Below are positions 49,122 through 57,349 of a stretch of DNA of 64,000 nucleotides, one piece after another. Origin of the DNA: an uncultured Bacteroidales bacterium (GTDB lineage: Bacteria > Bacteroidota > Bacteroidia > Bacteroidales > Paludibacteraceae); the NCBI GenBank assembly GCA_945827635.1, contig CALZOG010000002.1, forward strand, positions 1-64,000. The letters run 5' to 3'. Below the pieces are notes generated by a model that searched no databases, was not told where the DNA came from, and saw only the letters and a program-made list of their open reading frames with translations. The position numbers and the translations under genes were made by a program. Numbering within the stretch: the first letter of the stretch is position 1; every line of letters begins with the position of its first letter.

Positions 49122-50111
49122 TCACGCCAGGCTGATGAAGTTCGCTATCACGAGAGCTGTCATAGCTTCCACCACCGGCACGGCACGCACCGCCACGCAT
49201 GCATCGTGCCGCCCGACCGTCAGCTTGCCACTGATATCTTCACCACTCCCTTTAGGGAGGGGGAGGGGGGAGGCTTCATTTTGCATCTGTTTCAGTGCTT
49301 TCGGCGTAGTGGGCGTAGGCTTGAACACGCAGCGGAAAGATAGCGTTGTGCCGTCTGTTATCCCTCCGAGCAGTCCGCCGCTCTGCCTGTTGGCTACCGC
49401 CCCGGGGGCGCTCACGCCCGCAAAGCCGCTGCCGTAATCAAAACCCTTGCAGGCATTGATACTCATGATTGCATACGCCAGGTGCGCCTGCATTTTGTCG
49501 AAGATAGGCTCGCCTAACCCTGCCGGCAGACCTGTCACCTCACAGCGAATGATCCCACCTATGCTGTCACCTTCGGTTTGATAGCGGCGTATAACCTCGT
49601 TGAACCGTTCGGCGTTGGTCTCTCCGCCAACCTGCACGAGGTGCGCCTTGATTGTTATCCCTCGCTCCGCCAACATCTGTGCGGCAATGCTGCCTGCCAC
49701 TACGCGTGCAGCCGTCTCACGTGCCGAAGCCCTGCCGCCGCCGCGCCAATCCCGTATGCCGTACTTCGCCTCGTATGTGCTGTCAGCGTGCGCAGGACGG
49801 TAAGAGTGCTTGAGCGCCTCATAATCCTCCGGACGCGCGTCACGGTTGCGTATAAGGAACGCGATAGGCGTACCGAGCGTTACTCCGTCCAGCACCCCGC
49901 TCAGCCACTCGATCTCATCCGCCTCGCGCAATGCACGCGCTGAGACCCCTACGTTGAGTGATTTTCTGCCGGCACGGCGGTACAGTGCCGCGCGGATCAT
50001 GTCGAAGTTAATATGCAGACCTGCCGGCACGCCATCCAGCACGCCGCCGATAGCCGCAGAGTGACTCTCGCCGAACGAGGTAAAAACAAAGGTATCACCT
50101 ATACTGTTCAT
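49122..50111 (-). CDS. aroC: Chorismate synthase
   Basis: FGESHSAAIGGVLDGVPAGL, RDWRGGGRASARETAARVVAG, GRHDACVAVRAVPVVEAM. Confidence 0.95.
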   Translation of the reverse strand: MNSIGDTFVFTSFGESHSAAIGGVLDGVPAGLHINFDMIRAALYRRAGRKSLNVGVSARALREADEIEWLSGVLDGVTLGTPIAFLIRNRDARPEDYEALKHSYRPAHADSTYEAKYGIRDWRGGGRASARETAARVVAGSIAAQMLAERGITIKAHLVQVGGETNAERFNEVIRRYQTEGDSIGGIIRCEVTGLPAGLGEPIFDKMQAHLAYAIMSINACKGFDYGSGFAGVSAPGAVANRQSGGLLGGITDGTTLSFRCVFKPTPTTPKALKQMQNEASPLPLPKGSGEDISGKLTVGRHDACVAVRAVPVVEAMTALVIANFISLA

Positions 50112-50195
50112 GTTTTGTTATGCTGTTAAACTATTAAACCGTTAAACTCTCAACTTCGCTAAACGCTCAACGCTCAACTTCCCCTGTTTTCGGTG

Positions 50196-50227
50196 CAAAG
50201 TTACAAAAAATTATCCAAAAATGCAAA
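50196..50227 (-). promoter_or_regulatory. Promoter of aroC
   Basis: Minus strand TTTG-N20-TAACTTTG. Confidence 0.7.
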
Positions 50228-50241
50228 TTATAGGCAGAATA

Positions 50242-50273
50242 TTTGCAAATATCCTAAAATTTTTGTATCTTTG
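50242..50273 (+). promoter_or_regulatory. Promoter of sensor/regulator gene
   Basis: TTTG-N20-TATCTTTG. Confidence 0.75.
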
Positions 50274-50283
50274 TCCCCGATTC

Positions 50284-50332
50284 GCTCAACTCTCAACTAT
50301 CAACACTCAACTCTCAACTCTTAACACTCAAC
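50284..50332. repeat. Heptad repeat (NCTCAAC, 7 units) in 5' leader
   Basis: GCTCAAC TCTCAAC TATCAAC ACTCAAC TCTCAAC TCTTAAC ACTCAAC. Confidence 0.95.
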
Positions 50333-50354
50333 ATACAAAATTACACTCTAAGCT

Positions 50355-53282
50355 ATGAAACGACTTCACTATCTGCTGCTCATCTGTCTGGTTGCTCTGT
50401 CACCCGTGACATACGCCGGATGGAATATACCTGTCACCAATTTCTCCGTAGCCGACTACTCTGCCGGCACGCAGAACTGGCAACTCCTCACCACCCGTAA
50501 CGGCTGGCTATATGCCGCTAACAACTACGGTTTACTCGAGTACGACGGCTCGCAATGGCGTATCTATGGCATGTATTACGGTAACCTGCCGCGCAGCATA
50601 GCAGCACTGGATGATAAGGCGATCTTCATAGGCGCAACCAACGACTTCGGCGTTTTCACACCTACGCCAATGGGCGATATGCGCTATACGTCACTCATGA
50701 CTGAAGATGTTTCTCCCGACTTCGGCGAGGTGTGGGATATTGAAGTAATTGGTCAGCAGCTGTATATCTTCACTCGTCACCGAATTATCGTGGCTGAATA
50801 CAGCGATGCAGACTCTATCTCGCTCAAGAATGTGCGTACTCTATCTACTGCCAGCCGCGTGTTCTGTGCCGAAGAGGTAGGAGGTGCTATCTATGTCGGC
50901 ACGGATGATGGTTTGTATCTGCTCACCGGCACACGCATGAACCGTATTCACGGCTCGGATATACTCCGCGGCTACGAGGTGCGTTGCATCCAGGCGCTGG
51001 ACGAACAGCGTTTGCTGATCGGCACCGATCTGGGTGGACTGTACGAGTACGACGGCACGCGTATCGCGCCCTTCCGCACCGAGGCAGATGCTTTCATTCG
51101 CAAGAACCAGCTCTACACGTTTGCCGTGCATGGCGACCACATAGCCTTGGGTACTGTGCTGCAGGGCATAGCCGTGGTGAATACTGACGGAAAGATCAGC
51201 CGCTATGTATCGCGCAAAGAAGGGCTGCAGAACAATACTATCCTCTCCATGGCATTCGACAGTCGCGACAACCTATGGGTCGGGCTTGATCAGGGTATAG
51301 ATTATGTGCAACTGGCTTCCATGCGCCAATATTTCAGCGACGAGCAGACGAACTTCGGCACCGGTTATGCCGTCCTGCGCGTGCAGCAAGGTGCAACAAC
51401 GCGTTACTATTACGGCACCAACCAGGCTCTGTACGTCAAGACGGATACCGGCAAACCCCTGCAACTCGTGGAGGGCAGTATGGGGCAGGTATGGAGCCTG
51501 AGCGAGATAGGCGGCACGGTGTTCTGCTGCCATAACAGAGGACTGTTCGTTGTGAACGGTGCGCGTGTGATCCCGCTCTGTACCGACGAAGGGTTCTGGA
51601 AGGTCCAACCGCTGCCCGACGGACGCGTGCTCGCCGGCACTTACTCGGGCTTTCGCGTGCTGAACAAGACCAACGGTCAGTGGCAGATAACTCGCGTCAA
51701 GGGCTTCGGCGATACTGCGTTCCGATGGCAGGTCGATCCCACAGGTGCAGTATGGGCGGTGGCTACAGCTGGACTCGTGCATCTGCAGTGGGCAGACGAA
51801 CAGACGTTTGACAGTCAGTCGGTTCACCCCTACAACGAGGCGCATGATTGGATCAATATCAGCCGCCTGGGCGAGCAGATCGTAATCAGCAGCCTTGACT
51901 ACTGCCGAGTGGTAGGTGCAGATGGCGTGCTGCGGCACGACGAGAACCTGATGAACAACTGCCTGGCAGGCGAGACCTATTATGCACAAATGCTGCAAGA
52001 CAGCCGCGGTAACAACCTCTTTATCATTGACGGTACCCTGTATATCCGCATACGTCAGGGCGAGACGTATATGCCTGCGCAACCGCTGTATAGCAATAAC
52101 CCCGATTTCGTTGGCGGGTTCGAGAATATTTACGAAACAGCCGACGGCTATATTATCGGTACGCTGCAGGGGTATAGTATGCTGCAGCCATCTGTTGTCA
52201 GCCGTCAGCCGTCCGAACCGTCCGTGCCGACCATCTATCTGCGCGAGGTGAGTATGGTTAATCACGACGGTAAAGCCGTGTACGGCGAGTCCTTAGCCAG
52301 TGCCGGTCTCTCAACGCTCAACGCTCAACATCTCTCAACTCTCAACTCTCAACCCTCAACTCTCAACGCTCAACTCTCAACGGAAGATAGCCCCACGGTG
52401 TTCGTGCTGCCGTACGACGTGTACGCATTGCGGTTCAGTTGCACTATCGACCGCACGCCGGCAGGTAACACGATGTACGCCTACCGCCTCTTGCCGCGAG
52501 ACAAAGAGTTCACACCGCTCACCCCGCGTGCGTACTACGAGTGTTCGTCGCTCGAGCAGGGAAGATATACGTTGCAGGTTAAGTGTCTGTCGGCTGCAGA
52601 GAATGCACTGCCTGCCGAGGTGACACGCTCCTGGCAGTTCGTTGTTCTGCCGCCCTGGTACATGACCTGGTGGGCGTACTGCCTGTTTGCCATACTTACT
52701 CTGCTTTGGCTGAGCGGAGTAGCCTACGTGCTGTACGTGATTGCCGACCGCTCGAAGCGCAAAGCGCTGCATGAGCAGCAACTGCGTATCCTGCAACTCG
52801 AGAACGACCGTACGCAGACACGGCTGCAAGCCAAGAGTCAGGAGCTGACGCGAATCATGCACGAGGAAGCCATCAAGCAGGAAGATCTGGCATTTGCCCA
52901 CGAGCAACTCGACAAGTGTCTGCACGACTTGCAGACGCATAATCTGAAGAAGGTGGAGGAGCGCCTGAACAACCTCAAGCAGCATATCACCTCCAAGGCC
53001 GGAGACGAGAGTATCGATTGGCAGCGCTTCGAGGAGAACTTCGACGAAGTGAACGCAGGCTTCTGCAAGCAACTCACCGAACGCTATCCGTGGATGAACA
53101 AACAGGAGCGCAAACTGTGCGTATATATCCACATGGGTTTACTCACCAAGGAGATTGCCCCCATGCTCGGATTATCCACCCGAGGCGTGGAAATGTTACG
53201 CTACCGCATGCGCTGCAAGATGGATCTCGACCCGCAGGCTAACCTCAAAGACTACCTCACTAAAATTACGTCAAACGCTTAA
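50355..53282 (+). CDS. Membrane-spanning sensor: beta-propeller (Reg_prop/Y_Y_Y-like) with cytoplasmic coiled coil and LuxR-type HTH, no kinase domain
   Basis: NNYGLLEYDGSQWRIY, DSRDNLWVGLDQGI, TM WWAYCLFAILTLLWLSGVAYVLYVI, C-terminal ERKLCVYIHMGLLTKEIAPMLGLSTRGVEMLRYRMRCKM. Confidence 0.85.
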   Translation: MKRLHYLLLICLVALSPVTYAGWNIPVTNFSVADYSAGTQNWQLLTTRNGWLYAANNYGLLEYDGSQWRIYGMYYGNLPRSIAALDDKAIFIGATNDFGVFTPTPMGDMRYTSLMTEDVSPDFGEVWDIEVIGQQLYIFTRHRIIVAEYSDADSISLKNVRTLSTASRVFCAEEVGGAIYVGTDDGLYLLTGTRMNRIHGSDILRGYEVRCIQALDEQRLLIGTDLGGLYEYDGTRIAPFRTEADAFIRKNQLYTFAVHGDHIALGTVLQGIAVVNTDGKISRYVSRKEGLQNNTILSMAFDSRDNLWVGLDQGIDYVQLASMRQYFSDEQTNFGTGYAVLRVQQGATTRYYYGTNQALYVKTDTGKPLQLVEGSMGQVWSLSEIGGTVFCCHNRGLFVVNGARVIPLCTDEGFWKVQPLPDGRVLAGTYSGFRVLNKTNGQWQITRVKGFGDTAFRWQVDPTGAVWAVATAGLVHLQWADEQTFDSQSVHPYNEAHDWINISRLGEQIVISSLDYCRVVGADGVLRHDENLMNNCLAGETYYAQMLQDSRGNNLFIIDGTLYIRIRQGETYMPAQPLYSNNPDFVGGFENIYETADGYIIGTLQGYSMLQPSVVSRQPSEPSVPTIYLREVSMVNHDGKAVYGESLASAGLSTLNAQHLSTLNSQPSTLNAQLSTEDSPTVFVLPYDVYALRFSCTIDRTPAGNTMYAYRLLPRDKEFTPLTPRAYYECSSLEQGRYTLQVKCLSAAENALPAEVTRSWQFVVLPPWYMTWWAYCLFAILTLLWLSGVAYVLYVIADRSKRKALHEQQLRILQLENDRTQTRLQAKSQELTRIMHEEAIKQEDLAFAHEQLDKCLHDLQTHNLKKVEERLNNLKQHITSKAGDESIDWQRFEENFDEVNAGFCKQLTERYPWMNKQERKLCVYIHMGLLTKEIAPMLGLSTRGVEMLRYRMRCKMDLDPQANLKDYLTKITSNA
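52309..52381. repeat. Heptad repeat NCTCAAC, 10 units plus a 3-bp interruption, inside the sensor CDS
   Basis: Encodes STLNAQHLSTLNSQPSTLNAQLST. Confidence 0.97.
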
Positions 53283-53329
53283 TTTCCGCTAAAAACACTT
53301 TCACAATATTTCACTATCGGGTGAATGGA

Positions 53330-53361
53330 TTTGCAAATGTAAATTTATTTACGTAACTTTG
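53330..53361 (+). promoter_or_regulatory. Promoter of GH81 gene
   Basis: TTTG-N20-TAACTTTG. Confidence 0.75.
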
Positions 53362-53388
53362 CACCGGATTTCCACCATTTCACTCGAT

Positions 53389-56300
53389 ATGCGAAAAACA
53401 CTACTCATTCTACTACCGCTTTTAGCCGTTACCTATCTGTCTGTTTCTGCCCAGCAAGCCATCCGTTTGGGTAGTGGCTCGTATGCGTCGTTCGCTCCGC
53501 TCAGTGCCAGCCGCACCGACGAGCGCGGTGGCACTCAAGCTTATCAGATGGAGCATAGGCGTCTGTATTTGCCCGACTCGCTGCTTCAGCGGCTGGGCTC
53601 GCCCGACGGCAGCAAGCCCGGTACACTCGCTCTGCCCTCCAACGATTGGTGGACGCATGCACTAGTGAATCAGTGGACAGGTAAGATATGGATGTACCCC
53701 GGCTGGGTGGAAGCCACCGACCAGGGTTTGTCGATAGGCTACCCCGACCATTGGGAGGAAACAGGCTGCGAGGTGAAATGGCCTGAACCGCTTACCGCCT
53801 CGTTCGTTAATGCCGCTACTGGCAAGCGCTCCGCATTCACCGAAGCACTGGTGGACAGCTGGTCGGATTTCATGGTTTCATTTATCATGCATGATGGCGA
53901 TTCGTGGGTACGGGTAACGTGTGTACACGGTTCGCCCATTGTTTGGATCGAGGCGAGCGGCGTGAAGGTGAACGTCACGAACCCTGCTTTAGGCAGATAT
54001 GCCGTCGCGCAGACCGTAGCCGGCGGACGCCAGTGGACAACAGTAGGTATGCTCACGCAGGGAATAGATGCACAGAAGATAGCACAATACGCTCAACGTG
54101 TGCCGCGTAGCACGCGGGTCAACTATTCGTATAACGCAGCCAAGGCTTCGCTCAGTACGACGTTCAGCGTGCTGACTGAAGATATCAACTTGCAGGCCGC
54201 ACCTGCCGCTGCGCCTGTGATGATTGCTTTTCTCCCACACCACATATATTGCGACCGTGTGACGGTTAACGGCAATACGGACACTCCGGCATTTACCGGC
54301 GAATACCTCTCGCCGCGAGGCACGATGAAAGTGTTGGAGGGCAACAACTTCACGTTCAACTACACGGTGCACGGTTTTCTGCCGTTCTTCCCGAAGCCTC
54401 TGGAGTGGGCGGAAGGTTTTTCTGCTGACCGGATGCAGGCGCTCAACGCCGATTATGCTGCACGCGGCACGTTCGGCGGTGATACGTACTGGGGCGGCAA
54501 AGGCTTGACGCAAATGATGCATTACATGACTTTTGCCCTGCAGATGGGGGACACGGCTACGTTCCGCCTCGCCAAGCAGCGGCTCAAGGAGAACCTGGTT
54601 GATTGGTACACCTACACCCCGGGCGAACTGCGCAGGTACTTTGCGCGCTACAACCGCTGGGGGGCACTGGTCGGCTTCGATTGCTCGTACGACAGTGACA
54701 CGTTCAACGACCACCATTTTCACTACGGCTATTTCATCTATGCCTCGGCTGTGCTGTGCATGCTCGACGCGGATTTCCGCGAGCAGTACGGTGCTATCGT
54801 TCGCGAGGTGGCACGCGATTATGCCAACTGGGAAAGAATTGATAGTCAAAACTCAAAAGTCGAAAGCAATGAGGTGCTTGAGCCTTGGTTCCGCACCCTT
54901 GATCCGTATTGCGGACATTCGTTCGCAGGCGGCATGGGCAACGGCGGCAACGGCAATGGCCAAGAGTCAACCAGTGAGGCTATCCAAGGTTGGGGCGGCG
55001 TATGGATGTTAGGCGCAGCATTAGGTGACCAAGAGATGCTTGAAGCCGGAATATTCGGCTACACGCTCGAGACACGTGCTGCCGCAGAATATTGGTTCGA
55101 CCGCAAGCGCAGGAACATTGATTATACGAAATACAAGCACCCCTACTGCTGCAACCTCACCATGCAGGGCGTAGGCTGGTGGACATGGTTCTCGGGCGAC
55201 CCCGTGTGGATGCACTCGATACAATGGCTGCCCATTTCGCCGATACTGACGAACTTCTTCTGTGAAGATATTGACTTCACCCGTTGGGATTATACGCAGA
55301 TGTACCAAGGCAAAGAGGTGGGCGACTACGAGGCTGCCACGGGCGGCTTGGGCGATGAATCGGGCTTGGGCAACGTATGCCTGAGTTACCTGTCGCTGTT
55401 CGAACCGGACAGTGCCGCTCGCGTCTGGGACCGTTTGGATAAAGCCGGCAAACCCCTTGCCAAGAATCCTGATACAGGTGGTATAACCTATTGGTTGGCG
55501 CACAGCCACAAAGGCTTGGGCGAGAAGCGTTATGATATATTGTCGGATTGCGCGCTTGCATGCGCATACACCGATCCGGTGACCGGCAATACAACCTATT
55601 CCGTCTATAATACAACCGGTGCTCCGCTCACCGTACATTTCTTCGGTGCCGTGGACAAAACGCTGACCGTCAATCCCGGTCTGACTGTTACCGACGGCTT
55701 GCGCAAGCAGGAGATTGCCACCATAGCCGACGAACACGTTTCGGATGTGAAGGATGAATTGGCTTGGGATTTGCCTTATCCTAACCTGGCACTGGGCAAA
55801 CCTGTTACAGCCTCCGGTTACGAGAACGCCGGCACGAAACCTGAGGGCGTGAACGACGGCAAACTCGATACCCGCTGGGGATCAACGCACAAGGACAATG
55901 AGTATGTGACCATCGATCTGGGGCAGACCTGTTACATCGACCACCTTGTTCTTCGCTGGGAAACAGCGTATGCCTCTAAGTATAGTCTGGGATTATCCCG
56001 AAACGGTATTGATTGGACTACGATCACTCTTGCTTCTTCCGGCGGCACGGAACGCGTGAAGTTGGCTCAGTTGCTCATGGCGCAGGACATGGAGTCCAGA
56101 GGCCGGTATCTGCGTCTGACAGGTGTGGAGCGCGCCACGACGTACGGCACCTCGCTGTCCGAGATCGAGGCGTACGGACGTCCGCTTGAGGGCGATGCAA
56201 GCAAGGTGTTTGCCGTTGCTCTGGCAGCCACGGATACTGTGCTCACCGAGGGTCAATCCACCACACTCAGCGCCACGGCGTACAACGTGCAGGGCGAAGT

Positions 56301-57228
56301 GATTGCCGGCACGGCAACATACGCCATTGTCAGAGGTTCTGCACAGTTGCAAGATAGCCGCGTGACAACAACCGGTGCAGGCGAGGTGCTGGTGAGTGCC
56401 ACCGTACAAGGCGTGACAGCCACCCTCACCCTCGTCGTGCTCGAGGGCGAGAAGATAACAGGCGTAACTATCACGCCTGCCGAGGTAACAATGCCTGTAG
56501 GCGATCTGCAGGAGTTTGAAGTGAGTGCCGTCAACCAGTTCGGATTTGCCGCAGAGACCTGCCGCTACACCTATTTCGCCGAGGCGGAAGGCAACTTTAC
56601 GCAGACCTACTCCTGCCTGGGCGGTGAGGCTACAGCCACTATCCATGTGCAGCCGTACACATCAATGAACCTGGCGCTGAACAAACCTGTGATTGCCTCT
56701 TCATACGAGAACGCCGGCACGAAGCCAGAGGGCGTGAACGACGGCAAGATGGATACGCGTTGGGGATCGGCGCATAAGGATAATGAGTGGGTGGAGATCG
56801 ATCTGGGCGCATGCTATCTGCTGGAGAAAGTGCGGCTGGTGTGGGAGACAGCTTATGCCACCTCTTACGACCTAATGCTCAGCGGTGATGCAATAGATTA
56901 TGAGACCGTATATGCCGCCACCGGTGCCAAGGGCGGCACACAGACAATCACGCTGCCCGAAGGCAGCAAAGGTCAATACCTGAGACTGCTGTGCAAGACG
57001 CGCAGCACGGGCTACGGTTCATCGCTATACGAGATTGAGGTGTATGGATCGGGGCGCTGCGAACCGATAGTAATAACCGGCGTGGAAACAGTTGCCGACA
57101 GTGAGTACTCCGGCAATCAAAACCCGAATACAGGAAGTGCAGCCTGCAAACTTCTGCGCGATGGCAGGATATACATACAAAAAGATGGAATTTTTTACTC
57201 CATAACAGGCGAAAAAGTGCTGTTTTGA
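53389..57228 (+). CDS. GH81-type endo-beta-1,3-glucanase with two F5/8 type C (discoidin/CBM32-like) domains, Ig-like spacer and C-terminal tag
   Basis: RYNRWGALVGFDCSYDSDTFNDHHFHYGYFIYASAVL, GNGNGQESTSEAIQGWGGVWMLGAALGD; NLALGKPVTASGYENAGTKPEGVNDGKLDTRWGS twice. Confidence 0.85.
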   Translation: MRKTLLILLPLLAVTYLSVSAQQAIRLGSGSYASFAPLSASRTDERGGTQAYQMEHRRLYLPDSLLQRLGSPDGSKPGTLALPSNDWWTHALVNQWTGKIWMYPGWVEATDQGLSIGYPDHWEETGCEVKWPEPLTASFVNAATGKRSAFTEALVDSWSDFMVSFIMHDGDSWVRVTCVHGSPIVWIEASGVKVNVTNPALGRYAVAQTVAGGRQWTTVGMLTQGIDAQKIAQYAQRVPRSTRVNYSYNAAKASLSTTFSVLTEDINLQAAPAAAPVMIAFLPHHIYCDRVTVNGNTDTPAFTGEYLSPRGTMKVLEGNNFTFNYTVHGFLPFFPKPLEWAEGFSADRMQALNADYAARGTFGGDTYWGGKGLTQMMHYMTFALQMGDTATFRLAKQRLKENLVDWYTYTPGELRRYFARYNRWGALVGFDCSYDSDTFNDHHFHYGYFIYASAVLCMLDADFREQYGAIVREVARDYANWERIDSQNSKVESNEVLEPWFRTLDPYCGHSFAGGMGNGGNGNGQESTSEAIQGWGGVWMLGAALGDQEMLEAGIFGYTLETRAAAEYWFDRKRRNIDYTKYKHPYCCNLTMQGVGWWTWFSGDPVWMHSIQWLPISPILTNFFCEDIDFTRWDYTQMYQGKEVGDYEAATGGLGDESGLGNVCLSYLSLFEPDSAARVWDRLDKAGKPLAKNPDTGGITYWLAHSHKGLGEKRYDILSDCALACAYTDPVTGNTTYSVYNTTGAPLTVHFFGAVDKTLTVNPGLTVTDGLRKQEIATIADEHVSDVKDELAWDLPYPNLALGKPVTASGYENAGTKPEGVNDGKLDTRWGSTHKDNEYVTIDLGQTCYIDHLVLRWETAYASKYSLGLSRNGIDWTTITLASSGGTERVKLAQLLMAQDMESRGRYLRLTGVERATTYGTSLSEIEAYGRPLEGDASKVFAVALAATDTVLTEGQSTTLSATAYNVQGEVIAGTATYAIVRGSAQLQDSRVTTTGAGEVLVSATVQGVTATLTLVVLEGEKITGVTITPAEVTMPVGDLQEFEVSAVNQFGFAAETCRYTYFAEAEGNFTQTYSCLGGEATATIHVQPYTSMNLALNKPVIASSYENAGTKPEGVNDGKMDTRWGSAHKDNEWVEIDLGACYLLEKVRLVWETAYATSYDLMLSGDAIDYETVYAATGAKGGTQTITLPEGSKGQYLRLLCKTRSTGYGSSLYEIEVYGSGRCEPIVITGVETVADSEYSGNQNPNTGSAACKLLRDGRIYIQKDGIFYSITGEKVLF

Positions 57229-57277
57229 TTAAAAAATGAAAATAATTCCAGAAAATCAGATAAAAGGTGACGATTTG

Positions 57278-57309
57278 TTTGCAAAATTTCGAAATATTTC
57301 TTAATTTTG
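57278..57309 (+). promoter_or_regulatory. Promoter of second SusC/D locus
   Basis: TTTG-N20-TAATTTTG. Confidence 0.65.
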
Positions 57310-57349
57310 TAGAAAAATCTGATACACGAACACAAAAACATAATTCTAC

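Noticed and set aside
51273-52265. 330-aa minus ORF inside the sensor gene
   Set aside because: Shadow ORF of the propeller coding frame; no family features.
54123-54849. Long antisense ORFs in the GH81 gene
   Set aside because: Opposite strand of conserved GH81 motifs.
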